In this document: piece by piece, positions 10,583-19,715 of the stretch
Layout of the letters: every line of letters begins with the position of its first letter
How positions within the stretch are numbered: the first letter of the stretch is position 1
Made by a program: the position numbers and the translations under genes
NCBI RefSeq assembly: GCF_902686445.1
Contig: NC_062222.1
Span: 130,455,035-130,519,034 of the forward strand
Direction of reading: 5' to 3'
Length of the DNA: 64,000 nt
Source of the DNA: Sciurus carolinensis
Lineage: Eukaryota > Chordata > Mammalia > Rodentia > Sciuridae
The notes under the pieces: generated by a model
What the model was told of the DNA's origin: nothing
What the model saw: the letters and a program-made list of their open reading frames with translations, nothing else
The model's database searches: none

Positions 10583-10590
10583 ATGTCTGC

Positions 10591-10753
10591 AGATTCCATT
10601 CCTTTTGTGGCTGAATAGTAGTCACTGAGTACACGCAGCACATTTCCTTTATCCATTCACGCGCGGATGACACCTAGGTAGCTTCCGTGTCTGGGGTATT
10701 GCAAACAGTGCCCCATAAGCAAGGGAGAGCAGGTATCTCCCAAGTCCTGATAC
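10591..10753 (-). mobile_element. Old L1, ORF2 tail (layer 0 continued)
   Basis: Minus-strand old L1 resumes: 'tccattccttttgtggctga' then the diverged 'tttatccattc' motif that belongs to the ORF2 C-terminus/3'UTR boundary. Interrupted at 10754 by an LTR. Confidence 0.75.
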
Positions 10754-11290
10754 TGATACCACCGTTGACCGGTGACGAGTTCTGCTCCCTCTAATGTTGA
10801 AGTTTGGACACTAGAGAAGCATGCCAAGGTAAGCAGATTAAGCAGGTTTTATTTAAAAGTAGTAATAATACAGACCTCCCGGGAGGGAGAAGGGGGCCAC
10901 CACTGATGTTCTAAAGTCCCAAGAAGTGAGCGCACCCTACATCTTTTATAGGCTGAGGTCTCTTTTGTTCTCCAGTTCTCTCCCCCTTATCTCTCCTTCC
11001 TGCCTAGGTTTTGCAGGTGAGATGTAAGAAGTGAGAAGCAGAAGGGGCAGGGGGAGGGCCAAAGTAATTCAGGCAGGTAAGGGCCTAGAGGGCATCGAGT
11101 AGCATCTTCTTGTCTGTAGTACAAGGGCAGGTAAACTTGGTAATCAATGGACTCTGCAGATCTTTGATATCCCTTTCTCCCAGGGCAGTCTCCTACTTCC
11201 AGAAGCAGATGGCTTTCATGGCCTCCATTTCCTTGATTTGACCCCATCCCCTATTTCTACACTAACTGCCTGTCCCCAATTCTGGCTTCA
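10754..11290 (-). mobile_element. Solo ERV LTR, family X, minus copy
   Basis: A 537-bp LTR with TG...CA ends on the minus strand and a 4-bp target duplication ATAC (10750-10753 and 11291-11294), typical of class I (gammaretrovirus-like) ERVs. Read on the minus strand it has a TATA box (10944-10950) and an AATAAA signal (10848-10853), about 92-97 bases apart. The same LTR occurs in the opposite orientation at 14290-14831. No internal gag/pol/env is present. It sits inside the old L1. Confidence 0.85.
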
Positions 11291-11385
11291 ATACCATTTC
11301 CTTTGGATATGTGCCTACTAATGGGATTGCTGCATCACAGGGTATATGGGACTCGAGAGTGAAAAGTAATGGTGATAATAGCCTA
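11291..11385 (-). mobile_element. Old L1, ORF2 fragment after LTR
   Basis: Continuation of the old minus L1: 'tttcctttggatatgtgcc' and 'gggattgctgcatcacaggg' match the plus-strand appearance of the L1 ORF2 C-terminal coding region. It ends near 11385 where L1 sequence in the opposite orientation begins. Confidence 0.7.
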
Positions 11386-11387
11386 AT

Positions 11388-11575
11388 TAAAAATGAACGC
11401 AGCCATCCTCATCATCTGGGAAATGCACAATGAGATGTCATCCTATCCTCATCAGAGCGGTTACAGTCAAACGGATAAAAATAACACACGTTGGAAAGCT
11501 CGCAGAGAAAGGGAAACTCATTTACTGCTGGTGGGAATGTCGATTAGTGTAGCCTTTATGGAAAACAAATAATAC
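11388..11575 (+). mobile_element. Old L1 ORF2 fragment, plus orientation
   Basis: Contains 'gggaaatgcacaatgagatg', 'acacgttggaaagctcg' and 'tttactgctggtgggaatg', the classic L1 ORF2 pattern in plus orientation. It represents ORF2 sequence just upstream of that in the adjacent minus fragment, with only a few dozen bases of consensus missing between them. That arrangement is expected from a twin-priming inversion of the old L1, though an independent insertion is possible. Confidence 0.7.
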
Positions 11576-11774
11576 ATCTTTTATCAGCTCATATTCCTTT
11601 ACTGTTTCTCCACCTTTGTCCCCACTCAGACTCTAAGGGACACTGCATAAAGAACTGTCACCTGGGCCTTTACCTTTTGGCCTGCTTTCCAGGCCTGGCA
11701 GCCCAGGCCTGTCTGGTCACAGAGCCCATGCTCAGCACATTGTGCTGCCTTGGTTCAGAGTACGTTGTACTAAG

Positions 11775-12170
11775 AGAATAAAACAGGCACAGAAGTCACA
11801 CACCACGTGCTCTCACTCATACTAGGATACCAAAAAATGAGTTTTATAGTAGTAGAGGGTCACTAGGAAGGATGCAGAGAACAAAGACAGAGGAAATGCA
11901 GATAAAATGTGTATTAAAATACAGTTAGATGGGAGGAACGAGTCCTCATGTTCTGCAGTAGCACAGTGGAGTGACCAGTTACTAATGAATGCATAAAGAG
12001 CTTGAAGAGGAAGTTCTTAGACCCCTAATACAAAGAGATGATAAAAATGTTTAAGGAGATGGAATCGCTAATTACCCTGATTTGACCATTACACATTACA
12101 TAGGTGGATCAAATCACCACACTCCAGAAACACATAAACATACAATTATTAATTGTTAATTGACTTAAGC
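11775..12170 (+). mobile_element. Old L1 3'UTR, plus orientation
   Basis: Matches the L1 3'UTR pattern in plus orientation: 'acaggcacagaagtcaca', 'gtgctctcactcata', 'aaaatacagttagatgggagg', then 'taattaccctgatttgacca'. Separated by 200 bases of non-L1 sequence from the fragment at 11388-11575. Probably a separate old insertion. Confidence 0.7.
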
Positions 12171-12184
12171 ATTTATGTGTGTCT

Positions 12185-12208
12185 ACACACACACACGCAC
12201 ACACACGT
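12185..12208. repeat. (CA)n short simple repeat
   Basis: Imperfect CA repeat (acacacacacgcacacacac). Confidence 0.85.
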
Positions 12209-12366
12209 TTTGGGTGGTTTCCCCGGTGAGATAGGTGAGATACCTGCAGCCTTTCACTGCCGTGGTGATCCGTCCCTTCCCTTTCCCATTCCCTACCTTA
12301 CAGGCTGCTCAGCTCTCTCCTTCAAAGGCACCTGTTCTCTTTCTGTAGGATGCTCTTCTGCTGCCT

Positions 12367-12766
12367 TGTTACGATTTAGATGTGGTGTCCCCCAAAAGCT
12401 CCTGCGGGAGACAATGCAAAAAGGTTTATGGGTTTTGAGAGCCTTAACCCAATTGGTGAATTAATCCCATGAAGGGATTACCTGAGTAGAAACTGAAGAC
12501 AGGTAGGGTGTGGCTTGAGGAGGCAGGTTCCTGGCAGTGTCCTTTGGGGTGTAGATTTTGTATCTGGCAAGTGGAGTCTCTCTCTGCTTCCCTCTGCCAC
12601 ACTCTTCTGCCATGATGTTCAGCTTCGCCTCAAGCCCTGAGGAATGGAGCCGGCTGTTTGTGAGATGAAACCTCTAAAACGACGAGCCCCCAGATAAACT
12701 CTTTCTCCTCTACAATTGTTCTGGTCAGGTCTTTCAGTCACCACAGCAAAACAGTTGACTCAAACG
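12367..12766 (+). mobile_element. MaLR-type solo LTR
   Basis: Begins TGTTACGATTTAGATGTGG and shares internal blocks with the LTR at 209-581. The AATAAA position is changed to agataaac. A perfect 5-bp target duplication TGCCT flanks it (12362-12366 and 12767-12771), as expected for ERVL/MaLR integration. Because the duplication is intact, the copy is complete from end to end. Confidence 0.85.
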
Positions 12767-12771
12767 TGCCT

Positions 12772-13480
12772 CTTTCTCTACTCCTTCCTGCTTCCTTTCC
12801 TGACTAACTCCTGCTCATCTTACAGAATTCAGTCCCTGTGTCCTTTTCCAATGTCCCTTCTTCCCCTGGTCCTCAGCAGGTATCAGGGTTTGCTTTCCTG
12901 TGCCTGACTCTGCCGTGCCCGCCCCACATGGCTCCATCTGCTCCCTGTGACATCGAAGTGGTCCCCACTGACGTTCTTACCGTCTAGGAGTCCTGGGTTC
13001 CTTGTATCTACTCAGCAAAGAGTTGAAGAACAGGACTTAGATGGCAAGCAAGCAGCAGGTGTCCTGCAAAAGCCACAGAGATGGAGACAGACTTCTGGGA
13101 AGAGAGGGGCCCCAGAGCTTGGGACCCCGTGGGTTGCCTGTTCTTTTGTGGTCTCTGGAATTTCCTCCTTTCCTCCTCTCCTCCCCTGTCTACGAGCTCC
13201 TCACAGTTATTGATTGGTGTCCCCCCATCCGTGCATCTGTTTTAGTTTTTCTACTGGGTCCCCCACTTAGGATGCAAGTATGGAAGTCTCTGTCCCCTGG
13301 GTCCCCACTCGTGCCCACCCACGAGTACCTTTGTCAAGCAGGAAGCTGACCTCATCAGAACACCTTCTCCATGCTCCTTTGCTCTGGCCCTCTGCCAGAT
13401 CTCTTTACTCGCCATCTTCACTGACAGCCTAAGCCCTTCTACACCTCCCTTGACATCTCTGCTGAACAGAGGGGATGGTA
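12772..13480. other. No recognised gene; possible weak L2
   Basis: Pyrimidine-rich, moderately GC-rich sequence. The start (12775-12900) faintly resembles L2 3' coding sequence, too diverged to claim. The reading frames at 12947-13213, 13041-13349 and 13251-13616 overlap on both strands and lack coding signs. Confidence 0.4.
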
Positions 13481-13489
13481 GTGCGGCCT

Positions 13490-13700
13490 TGTCGGGTGAC
13501 TCGGGTCCAGGCCTTCTCTGATGCCCCCTGCCATAGCCCTCTGGACAAGTCACACCAGCTCTGATGGTCAGTTTCCTAATGTGCAAAGAGTGGAAAAACC
13601 CTAGTACTTTTGACATAAAGTTCTTCTAAGGATCAAATGACACAAAATATATTTTAAATTTAGTAAGAAATTGATAAATGTTACTCTCATCAACAATAGA
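13490..13700 (+). mobile_element. MIR-like relic
   Basis: 'tcagtttcctaatgtgcaaag' followed by 'aaggatcaaatgacac' and 'gataaatgttac' follows the order of the MIR core and tail on the plus strand. Confidence 0.5.
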
Positions 13701-13858
13701 ATGATTTATTTATTTATTTTTCTAAATGAGTAGATAGGCATTAGACAGCGATATTAGACTAATTGTCACCTAGATGTTAATGTAGATTGAGTGAATACCT
13801 CCAATATTAAGGGGATTCTGGGGCTCTCTGCAGACCCCACAAACAACCAGGTCAAGTT

Positions 13859-14239
13859 TGTAAGGGATCCCATGGAAACCACGTCGGACACGGGAAATCA
13901 CATAAGGGAGTTTATTAAGCAAACAGTGTCTACCTGCAGGGTAAGAGAGAAAATGAGAGGAAAAGAAAGGGAAAGAGAAAGGGCCCATGCTAGAGAGAGT
14001 GGAAAGCAAGGAGGATAGAGAAAAGTGAGTAGGAGAGAAAAGCAAGAGAGAAAAGATGGTGGGGGTAGCTACCGTGAAGCAGTTGAATTCCGCCAGGCTA
14101 ACAGGGGACCAATAATGGAGAAGGATACTTGCAAGCTGACTGATGAACCAATAGCTAGCTAGGATGTTCACAGACTGACAAGTGGTTGGGAGGCGGGGAA
14201 AATGGCTGCACCGGAAAGGTTGGGGGGAGTAAATTCACA
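13859..14239 (-). mobile_element. ERV LTR, family Y, copy 1
   Basis: About 381 bp, nearly identical over its middle to the LTR at 16626-17010 and in the same orientation. TGTAAGG start and ...CACA end on the plus strand. The minus-strand AATAAA signal appears as TTTATT at 13911-13916, placing transcription on the minus strand. It has a purine-rich tract (13938-14058) and inverted CCAAT boxes. I see no matching target duplication, so one end may be altered. No internal ERV sequence adjoins it. Confidence 0.8.
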
Positions 14240-14289
14240 CCCTTTATTGGGCACCCACTGTGATACAGGCACTACACACTGGGTGCCCT
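14240..14289 (-). mobile_element. Short MIR/L2-like spacer
   Basis: Fifty bases between two LTRs containing 'tttattgggcacccactgtg' and 'aggcac', the widespread MIR/L2 3'-end pattern. Short, so low certainty. Confidence 0.35.
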
Positions 14290-14831
14290 TGAAGCCAGAA
14301 TTGAGGGCAGGCAGTTAGTGTAGAACAGGAAAGCAGGTCAAATGGAGGCCTGGAGGCCTTCAGATCTGGGAAGTAGGAGACTACCCATGGGAGACTGGAA
14401 TGTCAGTGTTCCAGAGCCCATTTGACCACCAAGTTCACCTGCCTAACTACCCCTCCCACAATGCTACAGGCAGGGAATTACTGATTGATGTCCCCTGGAT
14501 CCCCACCTGAATCTCCATGTGACCCTCTCCCTGCCATCTGCTGCTCACCTTTTTTGCTGTGTCACTGGCAACTCCCGATAGACAGAAAAGAGAGATAAGG
14601 GGGGAGAGAACAGAACAAAGAAGACCCTAATCTATAAAAGATGTAGGGTGCGCTCACTTCCCAGGATTCTAGAACATCAGCCATGGCCCCCTTCTCCCTC
14701 CCGGGAGAAATCTGAATTACACTACTTTTAAATAAAATCTGCTTAATATCTGCTTGCCTGGGCGTGCTTCTCTGATGTGATCCTTCAACACCTGAGGAAG
14801 CAGAACTCGTCACCGGTAAAAGGTAGCACCA
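14290..14831 (+). mobile_element. Solo ERV LTR, family X, plus copy
   Basis: Inverted counterpart of 10754-11290. Starts TGAAGCCAGAATTG, ends ...AGCACCA. TATA box at 14633-14639 and AATAAA at 14731-14736, giving a plausible U3-R-U5 layout. Flanking four-base words are ccct and ccgt, a decayed duplication at best. No internal ERV genes nearby. Confidence 0.8.
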
Positions 14832-16190
14832 CCGTCCTCAGTGGACTGTAGTCCTGCAAAGCTGTGACAGCAAAGTTGTGATCTTTTACCATGACCACAT
14901 TCTCTCCCATCTTGAGGAAAATGCACCTTTTTCTTCAACAATATATTTACTAGGCATAGCCTATGTTCCCAGCCCTGTGCAGGCGACAGGAATACTGCAA
15001 TGAATTTATATCTGATCTTTTGAATTTAACTCACACGAGGAAAGACAGATAGAAACAAATAGCCCAGGGGAGAAAGTGAAGGATTAACCCATGGACAGAA
15101 TTTCAGGGAGAGACGACATACTGTGTCAAGGGAGGGAGGTGTTCAGTGACCTGGAGTCCACTAGCCAGGTGACAGCATAGAGTCCAGGGGAGAGAGGTGG
15201 TCCAGGCTGGAGAGAAAAGCCAGTGACAGAATGAGTGCCAAGGACTGTCCTGAGATGAGGATTCTTTTCCATCACAAAACCCAGCAGGAGACAGTTTAGT
15301 TGAGGTGAGGAAGACTGTGCAGCAGAGAGTCAGTATGGACTGAAAAGGAGATGGCCCCAGAGCAGCTGGACCCAAAGTTAAAGCGGTCACGTTGACTTCC
15401 TGTCTTCTATCTCAGCCTTCATCGGACTGTGGCATTTGTCTTTCTTATTGCAAAGATGAAATGAGGAATTTCTATGCATTGAGGAACATAGTCATGAGTA
15501 AGTCTGGTACCATTTCATTCCATCCTAATGAGTTGAAATGAAAAGGAAAACTTCTGCTAAAGAGAATAAATGCTGGTGACTTTGCTTGGGATAGTGGTTT
15601 CCCTAGCTCACCAGTCGCAGTGATCAGGGGATGGGAAAGTCTGGTGAGTCCAACCTGGGCTTCTCATTCATTGGCATCTGGTGAAGACAGGTTCTATGAA
15701 GAGAAGGGAATGAAAGAAACCCACCCAGACCAAATAACATCCCCGGAGGAGCCTGGAATGCCATGCCAAAGAGCTTGGGTTGTGTCTGAGGGAGGAAGAA
15801 ATCACTATGCTTTAGGTAGGAAGATGAAAGGGTTGGATCTGTGGTTAGGAGTTCCCCAGGTGCAGGGTGGAGAGGTGGCTGAGTAGGCGGGGAAGATAGG
15901 AAGCTGGGAGACCTATTGCGATGCTAATGTCACAGCCTAGGGAAGGCTCGGAAGGGGAGCAGTGGGAATGTGGGTGGATGAATGGGAGAACAAAGGGACT
16001 GCTGTTCCCTTCCAGGCCCCAGTGGGAAGCAGACTGGAGAGCACTGACCACTGTACATTGTCTTCAAAAGAAGTCTTTCCAGTGTAGCAATGGACCAACA
16101 TTCTAGACTTATAAATTATGTTTTTATGGGTGCTAAATTGGGGGAAAGATGCAGAAAGTCTACTTTTTTCATTCAGATAAAAGTAGTTCA
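14832..16190. other. Mostly unassigned; L2-like start
   Basis: 14935-15100 resembles the L2 3' end on the minus strand ('atatatttactaggcatagc', 'gcaggcgacaggaatactg'). The rest is purine-rich single-copy-looking DNA. Short frames at 15103-15390 (minus) and 15620-15886 (plus) show no family signature. Confidence 0.4.
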
Positions 16191-16262
16191 ATGGAACAAA
16201 TATTTATTGGACGCCTACTGTGTGCCATGTCCTAGGTATTTTGTATTTTTCAAGATGAACAT
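16191..16262 (-). mobile_element. L2/MIR 3'-end relic
   Basis: 'aatatttattggacgcctac' with 'tgtgtgccatgtcctagg' is the typical minus-strand start of an L2 or MIR copy. Confidence 0.5.
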
Positions 16263-16625
16263 AGCAAGTCTCTAACCCCCATCCCAAATCTGAACTGTTA
16301 TCCTGCCAGAGGATGCACCTCCAGCCTTCTTCTCCATCAGTCTTTCCCGTGTGCCAGGTGGTGGAAAAGCACACACACCTCCATTTGTGCACCTTCCAGG
16401 AGAGGTGAATCATGTGCTGGGTGGATAGGGAGGGTCCTCTTCAGGTCTGTCCATTCCAGTCTTTGAAACCCACAGGTCTGGGCTCTTCCCCATGCTCTGG
16501 GAGCTAAGCGGCTCCCTGAGGCAGCAGTGGGCTGGTGCATGCTGAACAGCAGGCGACCTGAGCAGCGGGCACTGATTTTTGTGGTGTGAATACTCCCAGC
16601 ATGGCAGATTTCAAACTGTCAGCAT
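16263..16625. other. No recognised feature
   Basis: Single-copy-looking sequence between relics. Minus-strand frames (16204-16413, 16337-16540) lack coding character. Confidence 0.4.
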
Positions 16626-17010
16626 TGTAAGGAATCCCACGAAAATCACGCCAGACATGGGAAATCACATAAGGGAGTTTATTAAGCAAACAGAGTGTCT
16701 CCCTGCAGGGTAAGAGAGAAAATGAGAGGAAAAGAAAGGGAAAGAGAAAGGGCCCATGCTAGAGAGAGTGGAAAGGAAGGAGGATAGAGAAAAGTGAGTA
16801 GGAGAGAAAAGCAAGAGAGAAAAGATGGGGGATAGCTACCGCGAAGCAGTTGAATTCCGCCAGGCTAACAGGGGACCAATAATGGAGAAGGATACTTGCA
16901 AGCTGACTGATGAACCAATAGCTAGCTAGGATGTTCACAGACTGATAGTAGCTGGGAGGCGGGAAAAGGCCTGCAACAGAAGGGGCGGGGGAGCAGCTTT
17001 GTACATTACA
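16626..17010 (-). mobile_element. Solo ERV LTR, family Y, copy 2
   Basis: 385 bp, TGTAAGG...TTACA on the plus strand, with a perfect 5-bp target duplication AGCAT (16621-16625 and 17011-17015). The minus-strand AATAAA is at 16678-16683 (as TTTATT). It matches copy 1 at 13859 closely except near the ends; some differences lie at CpG sites. The intact duplication shows it is its own insertion, not the second LTR of a provirus with copy 1. Confidence 0.9.
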
Positions 17011-17154
17011 AGCATGATGTCACTGAGTGCAAGCAGGCAAGAGATGTGTGTACATACGGGCTCTCTCCAGCTGAGATTTCAGTAGCCTCATCTGCCAGGC
17101 CACAGTTTGGGGCCTGGTGGAAGGGTGGAAATCTGTTTTGCAGTCTGGTCTGTT

Positions 17155-17440
17155 TATGGGTTGAATTGGGTCCCCTACAAAGGACATGTTGCAGTCCTCT
17201 AACACCCAGTTCCTCAGGAGGTTATCTTATGTGTACATGGGGTCATCCCTAGATGTATTTACTTAAGGTGAAGCCTAGTCCTTATAAGAAGGTAGCCATA
17301 GAAAGATGGAGGACTGAAGCATTGGTAGCCTGCACAACCCTCTAGCTGCCAGAGGCTGGAAGAGGCAAGAAGTCATGCCCTAGAGGCCTTGGAGGGAGCC
17401 GGCCCAGCCAACACCTTAATTTCAGACTTCTAAACTCCAG
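17155..17440 (+). mobile_element. MLT1-like LTR relic
   Basis: Follows the MLT1 order: 'gggttgaattgggtcccc', 'ggacatgttgcagtcctcta', 'ccttataagaaggtagcc', 'ccagccaacaccttaat' and 'cagacttctaaactccag'. The 3' part is missing. An ancient mammalian MaLR. Confidence 0.75.
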
Positions 17441-17690
17441 ATGTGATGGAAAATACATGTGCCAAGTCCCAGTTGTGGCACTGTTGTGGCCACCCCAGGA
17501 AACTGGTGGTCTGTGTGCTTTCCTCTGTCCTCCCTGCCTGGCTTGGGTGGAAGCACATGATCGTGTTATGCTTCCAGGGCTCTCATTTTATACTTTCTGT
17601 TTGGATTAGGTTACAGGAATCTAGTGCGCTGAGCTAGACATGGGAGAGGAGAGCCCACTGCTTCATAGACCTAGGAGTCATCAGGCGAGT
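17441..17690. other. No recognised feature
   Basis: Unassigned sequence between relics. Confidence 0.4.
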
Positions 17691-17870
17691 TGAACACATA
17701 CTGAGTGAGGGTGCTCTACACTAAGTTGCCACCTTCACTTTACTCTTCACAATTCCTGTGACTCAGCATAATTACTCTCATTTTCCAAATGGGGAAACAG
17801 AAACTCAGTGATACACAGTCACTTGATGGAGGTCACAGAGCTGGTTGAGGTGAAGGGAGGTTGCAAAAAC
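17690..17870 (-). mobile_element. MIR relic
   Basis: 'tactctcattttccaaatggg' then 'gaaacagaaactcagtg' and 'gaggtcacagagctggt' is the MIR core on the minus strand. Confidence 0.65.
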
Positions 17871-18472
17871 CACTCCACTCAATAAGTAACCCCAGGTCCC
17901 TTTGGTAAGCTCATCCACATCTGGTGATTGCCACTTCCATGTGGCAATAACACTGAAGGATTTACCATGATCTTATAATATTGTAGCACTGATATTTTAT
18001 GTGTGTACAACCCTGAGCAGCTCTGGCAGATTTCTTCTCTACTGGTTCTTGTCTCTTCACAGGCTCAGGTCAGGCAGATCTGGGTTTGAATTTCAACCCC
18101 AAACTTGCTAGCAATGAGATGCTTAGTCATCCATGCCTGTTGCTTCGCTTTCCCATTTAGAACCTCCTTGGGGCTTTGGGAGGATCCAGTGAGGTAAAGT
18201 GGAGTGGGTTCTACCCATGGTAAGATGTCAGGGAGAAATGCTGACTCTCGACAGCTCTGCATCTCAACAAGAAGTTTCCCTCCATATTCAGGACCTGTTT
18301 CATGGTTTTCCTCCATATTCACATCATATTCCTCTCCTTGAATGAATAGGAGACTCACGGTAGGAGACCTGTGAGGAGCAAATGGACTGAAAGTTCCCAG
18401 AAAGTGCCTCAGTTTCTCTATTTATCTTCCCTGGACCAATGCTATGTCACTGCGTTTGCCATCTCCCCTGTG
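17871..18472. other. Unassigned; MIR-like bit at 18060-18160
   Basis: The segment 'gcagatctgggtttgaatttc' to 'cttgctagcaatgagatgc' resembles the MIR 5' half on the plus strand. The remainder is unassigned. The minus frame 18065-18358 falls over it and is not convincing. Confidence 0.4.
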
Positions 18473-18917
18473 AGTTGCACTGTGTTCTCCAAAAAGATAT
18501 ATTGAATTTCTAACCTCTGTATCTGTGAATGTCACCTTATTTGGAAGCAGGATCTTTGCAGATTTAATCAAGTTAAGATGAAGTCATTAGGGCAGGTCCT
18601 TCTATCCAAGATGACTGATGCCCTTCTAAGGAGAGGTAAATACCATGAGAAGGCAGAAGCACATAGGGTAGAAGTTCCTTTGAACATGGAAACAGAGACT
18701 GAAGTCCTTCAGCTGCTGGCCGAGGAATGCCTTTGGCTACCAGGAGCTGGAAGACAGAAGGGAAGATCCTTCCCTAGAGACTCTGAAGGGAACATGGCCC
18801 TGCCAACACCTTGATTTCAAACTTCTAGACTGCAGAACTGTGAGAGAAAAGGTATCTTCTGTTTTAAGCCACTAGTATGTCATATTTTGTTATAGCAGCC
18901 CTCGGAAACTAATACTG
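18473..18917 (+). mobile_element. MLT1-like LTR
   Basis: Contains 'ttctccaaaaagatatattg', 'gtcaccttatttggaagcag', 'gatgaagtcattagggcagg', 'cctgccaacaccttgatttc' and ends 'cagccctcggaaactaatac', the typical MLT1 layout nearly end to end. The plus frame 18578-18814 is inside it and is spurious. Confidence 0.85.
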
Positions 18918-19590
18918 CCTACCAAGCTGCATAAAGGATCTCGTGTTACTGAATGAGTGAGCAAATGAGTCAATGAGGGCCTCTCTGGAAAGTGCTCTGA
19001 AGCAGAGTGGGGCTCTTGAAGAACAAGGAAGTGGTTTTCTATGATCATCTTTCTGTTCTGAAGTAAATGAGGGTGAGAGAGGGACTATGTGAAAGGAAGA
19101 GCTGAAACAGGGGAGGGGACCAATGTATATTGAGCACTGTGTATTTTTCCCTTCACAGGGAGCATTGCCAATGTCTCATTTAATCCTCATGTGCTCTTAT
19201 GCTGTTTTTCCAAGTGAGGAAACTTAAGTCAGAGATTGTAGATACCCAGTTCAAGGGTCATGGGGAGCCAGTGGCTGGGCAATTCCACAGGTTCATCTAG
19301 TTCCAGTGCCTTCCCTTTCCCCACTGCCATGACCTTTCCACTACCCACAGAGCAGCTGAGGCAATGGAAAGGAATCAAATTGTGATGGGTAAAATTTCAA
19401 GTAGTGGTGTCTTGATGGAGACACCCAAGTGAGTCCAGAGTAGTATATATCAGAGTACTAAAGAATGGTTAGGATGATAACTCTGAAGTTTCTCTGCCTG
19501 GGCCACAGTGCTTCCCATATCCCCCGATCACCAGCTACCCTTGCTCCATTGCTCCATCTCTCTGCCTCAGCCTCCCAGGTTGCCATGTGT
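18918..19590 (-). mobile_element. Unassigned with MIR relic at 19115-19290
   Basis: 19115-19290 reads as MIR on the minus strand ('tctcatttaatcctcatgtg', 'caagtgaggaaacttaag', 'gagccagtggctgggcaatt'). The flanks are unassigned. Confidence 0.45.
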
Positions 19591-19715
19591 CAATAATAGT
19601 AACGGGGACAGGGATATAATGAGGCTTTATAGTAAGGCTATAATGAGGTTTAAATGAGCGTTACAGAAAAGCACTGAAAATAGAGCCTTTCGTGTAGTGA
19701 ACACAAAATAGGGTT
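19591..19715 (+). mobile_element. MIR relic
   Basis: 'aatgaggtttaaatgagcg' and 'gaaaagcactgaaaatagag' match the MIR 3' half in plus orientation. Confidence 0.5.

Larger units (their letters stand above)
2783..10590 (-). mobile_element. Full-length L1 (L1 copy A), disrupted by nested L1
   Basis: A LINE-1 on the minus strand. Order from right to left: GC-rich 5'UTR (about 9013-10590), ORF1 relic (about 8040-9012), ORF2 relic (about 7970 to 7162, then 6010 to about 3040), 3'UTR and T-run at 2781-2790. After removing the nested insertion at 6011-7137 it is about 6.7 kb, full length. Short target duplications with one mismatch flank it: 2773-2782 (agagtccatt) and 10591-10600 (agattccatt). Multiple stops and frameshifts make it inactive. 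Confidence 0.85.
9013..10590 (-). promoter_or_regulatory. L1 copy A 5'UTR
   Basis: Region upstream of ORF1 that should hold the internal promoter of this L1. The ORF1-proximal part is A-rich (A-run and AAAAG repeat at 9607-9655); from about 9720 it becomes GC-rich and packed with GGCAGCAGC-like triplets. The motif AGACCT recurs at 10222, 10342, 10410 and 10523, suggesting old degenerate repeat units. It ends in a 13-bp tandem repeat. No YY1-type 5' end like that of copy B is seen, so the two copies carry different 5' ends. Confidence 0.65.

Noticed and set aside
9740..10673. Several long open frames on both strands (up to 170 aa)
   Set aside because: They overlap on both strands in GC-rich, repeat-like L1 5'UTR; low stop-codon density there makes such frames by chance. 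No domain recognised.
13859..17010. An intact endogenous retrovirus between two LTRs
   Set aside because: No gag, pol or env frames between them, no primer-binding-site-like sequence, and the right LTR has its own target duplication.
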